From the NCBI GenBank assembly GCA_945888565.1, contig CAMDAL010000008.1, positions 1 through 25,734 of the forward strand: a stretch of 25,734 nt of DNA, read 5' to 3'. The notes below the pieces were generated by a model. The model saw only the letters and a list, made by a program, of their open reading frames with translations, did no database searches and had not been told where the DNA came from. Positions 7,462-14,754 of this stretch are shown here, one piece after another (positions within the stretch are counted from its first letter, which is position 1; the number at the start of each line of letters is the position of its first letter). The position numbers and the translations under genes were made by a program. The DNA is from Devosia equisanguinis (lineage in GTDB: Bacteria; Pseudomonadota; Alphaproteobacteria; Rhizobiales; Devosiaceae).

Positions 7462-8325
7462 ATGAGCGACAATCGTGTAGCAGTCATCATCCCGGCCTTT
7501 CGGGCGGAGGCGCTGATCGGGCAGGCTGTGCGCAGCCTGCTCGCCCAGACCCATGCGGAGTGGGAGGCGTGGATCATCGCCGATGACGGGCAGGACTACG
7601 AAACCGTCCTCGCCGCGAAGGGGCTGCGCGACAGGCGCTTCCGCTTCCTCTCCTCCGGCCAGGTCGGCACTGGCGCATCACGCACCCGCAACCTGGCGCT
7701 CGACCGCATCGATACACCCTTCGCCGCAATCCTCGATGCGGACGACCGGATGAAGCCCGAGAAGCTGCAGCTTGCCGTGGCCCGGCTCGCCGATCACCCG
7801 ATCATATCGGTGGCTCTCGACGTGATGAACGAGAGCTACGAGCGCCTGCGGCTGGTCGGCAACGGCCCGGATCGGCCGCTGTCGCCCGGTGCCTACAAGT
7901 TCACCTCGCTGTCGATGGATTCGATGATCGTCTGGGACCGGCGCCGGACCGACGCCCGCTACGACATCACTCTCTCCAACATGACCGACCTCGAACTGCT
8001 GCTGCAGCTCTGGCAGACGGCGCCTGGCACTTTCCAACTCGGCACGCCGCAGCACGACTATGTGAAGATGACCCGCTCGATGAGCAACGGCGAGGGCGTC
8101 ACCGAGGGGATGATCCGCTCGAAAACCACGATGCTCGAGAGGCTTGAGCAGGGCCACTATCGGCTCGACGGCCAGGCGGTGGACGGGCAGGCGGCATTCC
8201 TTCGCATTTCACTCGCAGCGGAAGCGGCCTACCCGCTGGCCCTGCGCGAAAAGCCAGGGCTATTGTTCGAGGACCACCTCGAACCGATGCTGCGGGCGTA
8301 CGAAGCGGAGAACGGGCTGGGCTGA
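7462..8325 (+). CDS. Family 2 glycosyltransferase
   Basis: The 287-residue protein begins with VAVIIPAFRAEALIGQAVRS and has ADDGQD near residue 40 and the metal/nucleotide-sugar-binding DADD at 92-95 (AAILDADDRMKPEK). These are the nucleotide-binding start and the DxD motif of GT-A fold, GT2 family enzymes. No membrane helix is visible, so it is probably cytosolic or peripheral. Acceptor and donor cannot be told from sequence; surface glycan or small-molecule glycosylation are both possible. ATG 7462 was chosen, with AAGGGG at 7443-7448; a TTG at 7450 would add four residues. It stands alone, divergent from hsp20 and followed by a large inverted repeat. Confidence 0.85.
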   Translation: MSDNRVAVIIPAFRAEALIGQAVRSLLAQTHAEWEAWIIADDGQDYETVLAAKGLRDRRFRFLSSGQVGTGASRTRNLALDRIDTPFAAILDADDRMKPEKLQLAVARLADHPIISVALDVMNESYERLRLVGNGPDRPLSPGAYKFTSLSMDSMIVWDRRRTDARYDITLSNMTDLELLLQLWQTAPGTFQLGTPQHDYVKMTRSMSNGEGVTEGMIRSKTTMLERLEQGHYRLDGQAVDGQAAFLRISLAAEAAYPLALREKPGLLFEDHLEPMLRAYEAENGLG

Positions 8326-8337
8326 TGCTCGGCAGAG

Positions 8338-8509
8338 CGCCCCCTCCACCACGCATCTGTCGATGCGCGGTCCCCCTCCCCCGCGGCTGCGCCGCAGTGG
8401 AGGAGCAAGGCAGGCTCAGCGCCTCAACAACGGCAAACACCGACGTCCCGATGCTCCTCCACCGCTCTAGCGGGGGAGGGGGACCAGCCGAAGGCTGGTG
8501 GAGGGGGCG
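8338..8509. repeat. Long GC-rich imperfect inverted repeat
   Basis: The left arm (8338-8407) and right arm (8452-8509) share three blocks in inverted order: CGCCCCCTCCACCA, GGTCCCCCTCCCCCGC and TGGAGGAGCA, around a 44-base centre. Small internal hairpins sit between blocks, for example GCATCTGTCGATGC on the left, and GCCGAAGGC and CCGCTCTAGCGG on the right. It fills the gap between the glycosyltransferase and ribokinase stops (convergent genes). It resembles the dispersed C-rich palindromic repeats common in intergenic DNA of alphaproteobacteria. It could act as a bidirectional terminator or be a non-autonomous mobile repeat. No protein is encoded. Confidence 0.75.
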
Positions 8510-8521
8510 TTCGACCCCGCC

Positions 8522-9418
8522 CTAGTTTCCCCGCGCCTTCTCCACCTCGACCGCAAACGGCACGGCCGGCTGGGCTCCCGGCTTCAGGCACGCCAGGCTT
8601 GCCGCCACCGCCGCGCGCCGCATCGCCTCCTCGAGCGAGAGCCCGCGGTCCAGTCCCGCCGCGAGATAGCCGCAGAACGTGTCGCCCGCGCCCACCGTAT
8701 CGACCGGCTCCACCTTCAGCGCCGGCACTGCGAAGCTTCCCTCGGGCGTTGCGGCCCGCGCCCCGTCGCCGCCCAGCGTCACGATCACGGTCTGGTTCTG
8801 CGCCCGCGCCCAATCAGCCATTGCCGCATCGAGCCGATCGAGCCCGGCGCCGGTCAGCAGCTGGAACTCCGTCTCATTGGCAATCACGATCGACGCGCGT
8901 TCGGCCACCGCCTTCGTCGTCGGCAGGAACGGCGCGGTATTGAGGATCGACACCACACCCTGAGCCTTGCCCAGCTCCAGCGCCCGCTCGGTCGCGGCCT
9001 GCGGGATCTCCTGCTGCAGCATCAGCACCGAGCCGATGCCGAGCCCGTCGAGCGCCGCATCGGCATCCGCCGCCGACATGGTGCCATTGGCGCCGGGGAG
9101 GATGGCGATGACGTTCTCGCCGGCCGTATCGACGAAGATCATGGCGATGCCGGTCGGCCCCTCGACGATCCGCACGCTCGACAGGTCCACCCCATCGGCG
9201 CGCAGCAGCTTCAGCGCCTCATCGGCAAAGCTGTCGGTGCCGGCCGCCGCAAACATCCGCACGTCCGCGCCGGCACGCCGCGCCGCCAGTGCCTGATTGG
9301 CGCCCTTGCCGCCCGCCGCCATCGAGAACCTGTCGCCCGGCACCGTCTCGCCGGGTTTCGGGATACGGCTGACGGTGCCGATCAGGTCGAGATTGGTGGA
9401 GCCGAGAACGGTGATCAC
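8522..9418 (-). CDS. rbsK: Ribokinase (PfkB family)
   Basis: This 298-residue PfkB-fold kinase has the N-terminal signature GGKGANQA (36-43), a lid region with NETEFQLLTG near 181-190, and the anion-hole/catalytic motif DTVGAGDTF (240-248) whose second Asp (D246) is the catalytic base. GSTNLDLIGTV at the start and the GGKGANQ form point to ribokinase rather than fructokinase. It phosphorylates ribose to ribose 5-phosphate in the cytosol. The start is GTG (9418-9416), overlapping the stop of the DUF1697 gene as GTGA, so translation is probably coupled. No ribose transporter or regulator is present nearby, so it may serve salvage of ribose from nucleosides. Other pentose or nucleoside substrates cannot be excluded. 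Confidence 0.9.
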   Translation of the reverse strand: MITVLGSTNLDLIGTVSRIPKPGETVPGDRFSMAAGGKGANQALAARRAGADVRMFAAAGTDSFADEALKLLRADGVDLSSVRIVEGPTGIAMIFVDTAGENVIAILPGANGTMSAADADAALDGLGIGSVLMLQQEIPQAATERALELGKAQGVVSILNTAPFLPTTKAVAERASIVIANETEFQLLTGAGLDRLDAAMADWARAQNQTVIVTLGGDGARAATPEGSFAVPALKVEPVDTVGAGDTFCGYLAAGLDRGLSLEEAMRRAAVAASLACLKPGAQPAVPFAVEVEKARGN

Positions 9419-9933
9419 TTCAGAGCCTTGAGAATGGTGTTCCAGTTGCGCGTCGTCGCGATGCTGACCTTGTCCAACTGGCGGTCGAACTTGTCCAGCC
9501 CCGGCCCGTGCCGCCCGTCCGGCTGCCTGTAGCCGACGATGTAGATATCCTGCGCGTCCGCCCGCACCACGTCGTAGTCGTCCTGCACGCCGGCCAGCGT
9601 CAGGTCACTGCGCAGCGGCGTATCGAACATCATGATGTAGCGGTGAAAGGGCCCATCCTCAGGATACCCCTTGAACGGCTCCGACGCGATCATCGCCTCG
9701 ATTTCGGCCCCCGATCGCATTACCGCCTCACTTAGAAAGCCCCAGCGCTCTTCAATCGCCGCCTCGAGCTCCGCCTTGGGGTGATGCGCGCACTCGAAGC
9801 GCACATTGCCGCTCGCCAGCAGCGTCTTGACCTTACCGTAGCCCAGCTCCTCGCAGAGCACCTTCAGCTCGGCCATCTTCATCTGCCGCTTGCCGACATT
9901 GACGGCGCGGAGAAACGCCAGCCAGACGGTCAT
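9415..9933 (-). CDS. DUF1697 family protein
   Basis: The protein has 172 residues, no signal peptide and no membrane helix. The N-terminal FLRAVNVGKRQMKMAELK, then LLASGNVRFE near 38-47, and the C-terminal TTRNWNTILK are the conserved blocks of DUF1697. Members are common in soil bacteria and their function is not established. The gene overlaps its neighbours on both sides: its ATG lies in the end of the YdeI-like gene (ATGA) and its stop in the ribokinase GTG, so it is the third of four coupled genes. The family assignment is secure; no role is proposed. Confidence 0.9.
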   Translation of the reverse strand: MTVWLAFLRAVNVGKRQMKMAELKVLCEELGYGKVKTLLASGNVRFECAHHPKAELEAAIEERWGFLSEAVMRSGAEIEAMIASEPFKGYPEDGPFHRYIMMFDTPLRSDLTLAGVQDDYDVVRADAQDIYIVGYRQPDGRHGPGLDKFDRQLDKVSIATTRNWNTILKALK

Positions 9934-10541
9934 TCCGCTCGCGCCTTCTGGGGGTAGATGGTCTCACCCCTGCGCAGCATCTCGACGAAGGCGGCGATCT
10001 TCTTCTTCCGCCCCGCTTCGGTCTTCAGGTTGTGCACCCGGAAGGCCAACGCGAAACGGTTCTGCTCGGTGAGCCTGCCCAGCATCGCCTTCGCCTCGGG
10101 CACCGCGTCGATCGCCACCTGCAGGTCGTCGGGGATCTTCATCTGCTTGCCGGCGCCATAGGCCCGGTTCCAGCGGCCATCCGCCTTCGCCGCCTCGACA
10201 TGCCGGCGCCCGTGCTCGGTCATCAGCCCCGCTGCTTCCAGCCGCGCGACATTGTCGACGTTGATCTGGCTCCAGATGCTCTTCGGCCCGCGCCGCGTGT
10301 AGCGCTGCAGGAAGCTTCTCTCGTCAAAACCCTTGCGGATGGCGTCGATCCAGCCCCAGCAAAGCACGACGTCGATCGCCTCCTTCGCGGTGATTGACTG
10401 CAGCCCGGAATCGACCTTGTGGATCTTGATCCACAGCTCGTCCCAGTCCTCGCTCGCATGGTGCTGGGCCAGCCATTTGTAGAAGGCGTCAAAGCTCTCG
10501 AACTCGCGGATTTTCTCCGGGTCGACATGGACCGGCGCCAT
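9930..10541 (-). CDS. YdeI/OmpD-associated family protein
   Basis: This is a soluble 203-residue protein. EAIDVVLCWGWIDAIRKGFDERSFLQRYTRR in the first half (about 54-84) and the C-terminal LAFRVHNLKTEAGRKKKIAAFVEMLRRGE are the conserved blocks of the YdeI/OmpD-associated family, in which a C-terminal basic helix is typical. In enterobacteria YdeI relatives were linked to resistance against antimicrobial peptides, but for this soil-type version the function is unknown. Its start overlaps the NAT stop by one base (TGATG) and its stop overlaps the DUF1697 start, so it belongs to the coupled group of four. Confidence 0.88.
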   Translation of the reverse strand: MAPVHVDPEKIREFESFDAFYKWLAQHHASEDWDELWIKIHKVDSGLQSITAKEAIDVVLCWGWIDAIRKGFDERSFLQRYTRRGPKSIWSQINVDNVARLEAAGLMTEHGRRHVEAAKADGRWNRAYGAGKQMKIPDDLQVAIDAVPEAKAMLGRLTEQNRFALAFRVHNLKTEAGRKKKIAAFVEMLRRGETIYPQKARAE

Positions 10542-11368
10542 CAGGCCGCTCCGCAGTCGACGATCTTCTGCAGGGCCGCATCGAGCCGCTCATCGACCGG
10601 CAAGGCGATGCCCATCGTGCTCGACAGGGTTTCGCGCAGTTCGGCCACCGAGATCAGTTGCCGGCTCTCGCTCGGTTGGCCGGGGGTGTGGATATTGAGT
10701 CTTGTATTGCCGAGGGTGAGCCGCCGCGTCTTCTCGATCCGCGCCGCCAGCAGCTCGGTGGTGAAGAACTCGGAAGAATCAGCGATGTCGTTGAGCTCGA
10801 CGATCCGCTCCTCGCCCAGCTCGGCCATGGTGAAGTCGTAGAGCTTCAGCCATTCGTCCGCGATTTCGACCTCGACCAGCCAGGTGCTATCCTCGCGGGT
10901 CAGCCGGTAGCGGTCGAGCGGCGTCTCCTGTTCGGCGCCGTCGCGCAGCCGGAGCGGGGCGGGCGCCGTCATGCCGCCGAAACCGACATCGCAGAGGTAG
11001 GTCACCCCCGAGACATCGACGGTCAGCACGATATGCCTCAGCGGCGGCTCCTCGCCCTCCGGCGTACCCCAGATCACCCGCGCGCCATGCACCATCACCT
11101 CGAAATCGAGGTCTTCCAGAATGGCGCGGAACAGGGTGTTGTGCTCGAAGCAGTAGCCACCGCGTTTGTCGAACACGAGCTTCTGCTGCAGGTTGGGCAG
11201 GTCGAGCCGGATGGGCGCGCCCATCAGCGGATTGAGGTTCTCGTACGCAATCGCGGCCGGGTGCATGGCATGCAGCTGCGACAGTGTCTCAAGGGTCGGG
11301 GCAATCGACCCGGCAAAGCCGATGCGCTCGAAATACGCATCGATATTTGGCTTGAACGCCACGGACAT
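10541..11368 (-). CDS. nat: Arylamine N-acetyltransferase
   Basis: The protein has 275 residues from ATG 11368, preceded by GGTGGGG. The Cys-His-Asp triad of the NAT family is complete: C73 in RGGYCFEHN, H112 in RHIVLTVDV and D127 in YLCDVGFGG. The early NIDAYFERIGF block is also diagnostic. NATs transfer acetyl groups from acetyl-CoA to arylamines and hydrazines by a ping-pong mechanism and act in the cytosol. A longer in-frame opening up to 11434 adds residues unlike the family. It is the first gene of the coupled group that continues with YdeI-like, DUF1697 and ribokinase genes; it lies 81 bases downstream of uppP on the same strand and could share its transcript. Confidence 0.95.
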   Translation of the reverse strand: MSVAFKPNIDAYFERIGFAGSIAPTLETLSQLHAMHPAAIAYENLNPLMGAPIRLDLPNLQQKLVFDKRGGYCFEHNTLFRAILEDLDFEVMVHGARVIWGTPEGEEPPLRHIVLTVDVSGVTYLCDVGFGGMTAPAPLRLRDGAEQETPLDRYRLTREDSTWLVEVEIADEWLKLYDFTMAELGEERIVELNDIADSSEFFTTELLAARIEKTRRLTLGNTRLNIHTPGQPSESRQLISVAELRETLSSTMGIALPVDERLDAALQKIVDCGAA

Positions 11369-11449
11369 CCCCACCGCCGATTCCGGAGGGCCATAATGAT
11401 GGCCCCGGTGAGGTTTGTCACCCCGCCCGCGCACTAGCCTCCTGGGCAG

Positions 11450-12262
11450 CTATTTGAACAGCAGGATGCCCCACAACCCGACGGCCCCGACGAAGATGCG
11501 CCAGTAGGCGAACACCGCAAAACCGTGCTTTGAGATGTAGTCGAGCAGGTAGCGCACCACGAAGAACGCCACGACGAAGGCCATGGCGAAGCCGACGATT
11601 ACCGCCAGCCCGAGCTCGGTTGTGATATAGTCGCGCGACTTGTAGAGGTCGTAGACGAACGCCCCGCCCATGATCGGCATAGCGATCCAGAAGGTGAACT
11701 CGGCGGCCGAGCGCTTGTCGGTGCCCATCAGCAGCGACCCGACGATGGTGGCACCCGAGCGCGACACGCCGGGGACCAGCGCCAGCATCTGGAACAGCCC
11801 GATATAGAGGCACAGCAGCGGCGGGAACTGGGTAATGTCGGTATATTTCGGCGTCAGCTTCAGCTGGTCGACATAGAGCAGCACGATGCCACCGACGATC
11901 AGCGACACGCAGAACACCACGGGGGTCTCGTAGATCACCGTCTTGATGAAATCGTGCAGCAGCACGCCAGCCAGTGCCGCCGGGAACGAAGCGAGCACGA
12001 CGCCGAGGATGAAGCGCCAGGCGCCGGGCTTGCGCGCAATCGCATCACGCAGCAAGGCGACGATGCGGCCGAAATACAGGATGGCGATGGCGAGAATGGC
12101 GCCGAACTGAATCAGCACCTCGAATACCCGCCCCGGCGAGTTGAAGCCGAGGAAGTGACCCGCTAACAAAATATGAGCAGTCGAGCTTACCGGTATGAAT
12201 TCGGTAAGCCCCTCGATAATCCCGAGGATGGCCGGCACAAAAAGACCTTGATCGCCGTTCAT
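11450..12262 (-). CDS. uppP: Undecaprenyl-diphosphatase UppP (BacA family)
   Basis: This 270-residue polytopic membrane protein has about eight hydrophobic segments. Both catalytic signatures are present: EGLTEFIPVSSTAH (17-30) and PGVSRSGAT (164-172, with the essential Arg at 168). The enzyme removes a phosphate from undecaprenyl diphosphate so that the carrier can be reused for peptidoglycan and glycan synthesis; overexpression gives bacitracin resistance in other species. It is divergent from the GST/FzlA-like gene, with 86 bases between them, and thus sits beside a candidate cell-division gene. Length and motifs match the family closely. Confidence 0.96.
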   Translation of the reverse strand: MNGDQGLFVPAILGIIEGLTEFIPVSSTAHILLAGHFLGFNSPGRVFEVLIQFGAILAIAILYFGRIVALLRDAIARKPGAWRFILGVVLASFPAALAGVLLHDFIKTVIYETPVVFCVSLIVGGIVLLYVDQLKLTPKYTDITQFPPLLCLYIGLFQMLALVPGVSRSGATIVGSLLMGTDKRSAAEFTFWIAMPIMGGAFVYDLYKSRDYITTELGLAVIVGFAMAFVVAFFVVRYLLDYISKHGFAVFAYWRIFVGAVGLWGILLFK

Positions 12263-12348
12263 CTGATCCCCTACTCATCCCACCGCAAGGGGACCGTGGC
12301 AGCGCTTCTAGACCGATTTGCCGCCCCCCGCCAAGGATCGTCCCGCGC

Positions 12349-13023
12349 ATGCCTCGACTGCTGCAGCATCGGCTAGACCCCGCCTCGCGCCTCGCCCGCC
12401 TGATGTTCGCCGAATATGGCACCGAGGTGACCCTCGAGGACATCAAGCCGTGGACGCGCGACCCGGCGATCCTCGAACTCAACCCCGCCGCCACGGTGCC
12501 GATCCTGATCGAGAACGGCGTGCCGCCCATCGTCGGCACGCTGAGCGTCATGCACGCCATCGAGGACCGCTACGCTCCCGAGAACGTCGCCGGCCTGTTC
12601 CCGGCCGATTCCGTCGAGCGCTCCGAAATGTGGCGGCTGCTCGAATGGGTGCTCATCAAGCTCAACGACGAGGTGACCCGCTACATCCTCGAAGAAAAGA
12701 TCGTGAAGCGCGAGCAGCGCGGCACCCCGGAGCCGCAGGTACTGCGCGTCGCCAAGGCCAACCTCGCCGAGCACCTGCTCTACTTCAACTGGCTGTTCGC
12801 CACCCGCCAATGGATCGCCGGCTCGAGCATGACGCTGGCCGACTTCGCGCTCGCGGCCCACCTCTCCAGCCTCGACTACCTCGGCGACGTCGCCTGGGAC
12901 ACCTCCGCCGAAACCCGCCAGTGGTACGCCCGCATCAAATCCCGCCCGGCCTTCCGGACGCTGCTCTCGGACCGCGTCGCCGGCATGCCAGCCGCGGCGG
13001 GGTATGCCGACTTGGATTTCTAG
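12349..13023 (+). CDS. fzlA: Glutathione S-transferase-fold protein, probable FtsZ-associated FzlA homologue
   Basis: The 224-residue protein has an N-terminal thioredoxin-like domain (LLQHRLDPASRLARLMFAEYG, NPAATVPILIENG with the cis-Pro, then a TLSVMHAIEDRY stretch) and an all-helical C-terminal domain (MTLADFALAAHLSSLDYLGDV). The catalytic Tyr/Ser/Cys position of active GSTs is not evident. The tail DRVAGMPAAAGYADLDF resembles, from memory, the conserved C-terminus of FzlA, an alphaproteobacterial GST homologue that binds curved FtsZ filaments and is needed for constriction. Its place next to uppP and close to queG supports this. The ATG at 12349 has AAGGA upstream at 12332-12336, slightly distant. 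The GST fold is certain; the FzlA identity is an inference. Confidence 0.8.
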   Translation: MPRLLQHRLDPASRLARLMFAEYGTEVTLEDIKPWTRDPAILELNPAATVPILIENGVPPIVGTLSVMHAIEDRYAPENVAGLFPADSVERSEMWRLLEWVLIKLNDEVTRYILEEKIVKREQRGTPEPQVLRVAKANLAEHLLYFNWLFATRQWIAGSSMTLADFALAAHLSSLDYLGDVAWDTSAETRQWYARIKSRPAFRTLLSDRVAGMPAAAGYADLDF

Positions 13024-13047
13024 CCCGCCTACACTATTGTATATACA
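13012..13047 (+). promoter_or_regulatory. Predicted brnTA promoter with palindromic operator
   Basis: TTGGAT (13012-13017), inside the last codons of the GST gene, is followed after 17 bases by TATTGT (13035-13040), a plausible -35/-10 pair. TGTATATACA (13038-13047), a perfect 10-base palindrome in an AT-rich island, overlaps the -10 and the expected transcript start, 18 bases before the BrnT ATG. Ribbon-helix-helix antitoxins often bind short palindromes in this position, so it is the likely autoregulatory operator. Confidence 0.55.
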
Positions 13048-13064
13048 TTGATGCGGGGTCGCCG

Positions 13065-13388
13065 ATGGACGTTCGTGCACGTTTCGACTGGGACGCCGGC
13101 AACGTGGCGAAGTGCATGAAGCACGGTGTCACCGTCGACGAGATCGAGGCGCTGTTCGGGTCCGGCGCAAGGGCACTGCCCGATGTGATGCACTCCGACG
13201 AAGAAGAGCGCTTCATCGCTACGGGCAGAACGACCGAAGGGCGGGCCTTGTTTGTCGTTTTCACGTTACGCCAGCTAGGCGAAGACAGGCTCGTGCGCCC
13301 GATCAGTGCCCGATACATGCATGCAAGGGAAGTGAAGCGCTATGAACAAACCAGCAAGACCGACCCAAGTGCCGAGGATGACGACTGA
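13065..13388 (+). CDS. brnT: BrnT family toxin of a type II toxin-antitoxin system
   Basis: This 107-residue protein matches the BrnT pattern: FDWDAGNVAKCMKHGVTVDE at the start (the F-x-W-D...N...KHGV block), then EEERFIATGRTTEGRALFVVFTLR and the C-terminal RPISARYMHAREVKRYE. BrnT has a RelE-like ribonuclease fold that inhibits translation. The family's conserved Arg/Tyr-rich C-terminal block is intact, so the toxin looks functional. ATG 13065 has GGGG upstream; longer in-frame openings reach back through the GST gene in another frame and are not real. The gene overlaps the antitoxin gene by 47 bases. The toxin-first order is normal for brnTA. Confidence 0.9.
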   Translation: MDVRARFDWDAGNVAKCMKHGVTVDEIEALFGSGARALPDVMHSDEEERFIATGRTTEGRALFVVFTLRQLGEDRLVRPISARYMHAREVKRYEQTSKTDPSAEDDD

Positions 13389-13605
13389 CGAGGAGGCAGA
13401 GGCCTTCCTCATGCAGGATCTGTCCGGTCTCGATTTCTCTCAGTTCAAGCGCGTGCCCTTCGAGTTCGAGAAGAAGGAAGCGCAGGTGAACATGCGCGTT
13501 CCCCAGTCGCTGCTCGACTCGGTGAAGGACAAGGCGAAGGCGCGCGGCATTCCCTACACCCGATACATCCGCATGCTGATGGAACAGGACATTGCCGCCA
13601 AGTAG
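13342..13605 (+). CDS. brnA: BrnA/CopG-type antitoxin
   Basis: The 87-residue protein is partner of the preceding toxin. The N-terminal half is acidic (DEEAEAFLMQDLSGLDFSQF, about 16-35) and likely wraps the toxin; the C-terminal half contains a ribbon-helix-helix: strand VNMRVPQSLLDSV near 49-61, then KDKAKARGIPYTRYIRMLMEQ. The GIPYTRYIR block is typical of CopG-like antitoxins paired with BrnT. It should bind its own promoter with BrnT, and the TGTATATACA palindrome upstream is the natural candidate. The start could be ATG 13342 or ATG 13378 (in frame, shorter overlap with brnT). Its last 14 bases overlap the presumed queG TTG start, an unusual junction. Confidence 0.85.
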   Translation: MNKPARPTQVPRMTTDEEAEAFLMQDLSGLDFSQFKRVPFEFEKKEAQVNMRVPQSLLDSVKDKAKARGIPYTRYIRMLMEQDIAAK

Positions 13606-14737
13606 CGGCGCCGCCCTTGTCGCCGAAATCCGTGCCCGCGCCAAAGCTCTGGGCTTTGGCGCGTTCGGCATCACGCGTTCCGACTCTCGTCCGGACCTGC
13701 CGCAGAAGCTCGATCAGGCCCTTGCCGCCGGCTGGCACGGCGAGATGGAGTGGATGGCCGAGACGCCGGAGCGGCGCGGCTCGCCCGAAGGGCTTTGGGC
13801 GAAGGCTCGCTCCGTCATCATGCTCGGGGTCAACTACGGCCCCGATACCGACCCGATGGCGATGCTCGCCGAGCGCTCCGCCGGCAACATCTCGGTCTAT
13901 GCGCGCAACCGCGACTATCACGACGTCATCAAGGGCCGGCTCAAGGAGATCGCCAACCTGTTGGAAGCCCGCAGCGGGGCCAGGGTGAAGGTGTTCGTCG
14001 ATACCGCCCCGGTGATGGAAAAGCCGCTGGCCGAGAGTGCCGGCATCGGCTGGCAGGGCAAGCACACAGTCGTCGTGTCGCGCGAGTTCGGCTCCTGGCT
14101 GTTCCTCGGCGCCATCTTCACCACCGCTGACCTGCCTACCGACGAACCGCACGCCGAAAGCTGCGGCACCTGCACCCGCTGTCTCGACGTGTGCCCCACC
14201 AACGCCTTTCCCGCGCCATTCCAGCTCGATGCCCGCCGTTGCCTCAGCTACCTGAACATCGAGCTCAAGGGGCCCATCCCGCACGAGTTCCGCATCCCCA
14301 TGGGTAACCGCATATATGGCTGCGATGACTGCCTCGCCGTCTGCCCGTGGAACAAGTTCGCGGCTGAGACGCGCGAGATGAAGCTGCGGGCCCGCGACGA
14401 TCTCAGGTCTCCGGCGCTGTCCGACCTTGTCGCCCTCGACGACGCGGGCTTCCGCCGCCTCTTCTCCGCCTCGCCGGTCAAGCGCATCGGCCATGCCCGC
14501 TTCCTCCGCAACGTGCTGATCGCGATCGGCAACTCCGCCGATCGGGCGCTGCTGCCGGCCGCCGAGGCCAGGCTTGCCGATTCCGACCCGCTGATCCGTG
14601 GCGCTGCCGTGTGGGCCACCCGCCGCCTCGCGACCGAAGAGCGCGGGGCCGCACTGAGGCTTGCACTTTTGCCCGAAGAGCGCGACACAGCCGTTCAGGC
14701 AGAATGGAACGCGGTCGTCCCAGCCGGCGCGCGCTAA
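13592..14737 (+). CDS. queG: tRNA epoxyqueuosine(34) reductase
   Basis: This 381-residue protein has the QueG build: an N-terminal cobalamin-binding region with catalytic Asp near 137 (VDTAPVMEKPLAE), two 4Fe-4S clusters (C191, C194, C197, C201 in CGTCTRCLDVCP; C244, C247, C251 in GCDDCLAVCP, with C217 in between), and a C-terminal HEAT-like helical pair (FLRNVLIAIGN...DPLIRGAAVWA). QueG performs the last step of queuosine synthesis, reducing epoxyqueuosine at the tRNA wobble base. The only in-frame start before the conserved ALGFGAFGITR block is TTG 13592, inside the antitoxin gene; an in-frame stop lies at 13577-13579. The N-terminus may have been changed when brnTA inserted. AGGA just upstream is a poorly spaced ribosome-binding site. 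Confidence 0.95.
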   Translation: MPPSSGAALVAEIRARAKALGFGAFGITRSDSRPDLPQKLDQALAAGWHGEMEWMAETPERRGSPEGLWAKARSVIMLGVNYGPDTDPMAMLAERSAGNISVYARNRDYHDVIKGRLKEIANLLEARSGARVKVFVDTAPVMEKPLAESAGIGWQGKHTVVVSREFGSWLFLGAIFTTADLPTDEPHAESCGTCTRCLDVCPTNAFPAPFQLDARRCLSYLNIELKGPIPHEFRIPMGNRIYGCDDCLAVCPWNKFAAETREMKLRARDDLRSPALSDLVALDDAGFRRLFSASPVKRIGHARFLRNVLIAIGNSADRALLPAAEARLADSDPLIRGAAVWATRRLATEERGAALRLALLPEERDTAVQAEWNAVVPAGAR

Positions 14738-14754
14738 CTCAAGAGTTGCTCCGG

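Noticed and set aside
8325..8525. Short proline-rich frames within 8326-8521
   Set aside because: They are translations of the C-rich inverted repeat and have no supporting ribosome-binding site or family.
12318..13388. 356-codon frame containing BrnT at its end
   Set aside because: The upstream part is an Arg/Pro-rich shadow of the GST gene; BrnT homology starts at the ATG at 13065.
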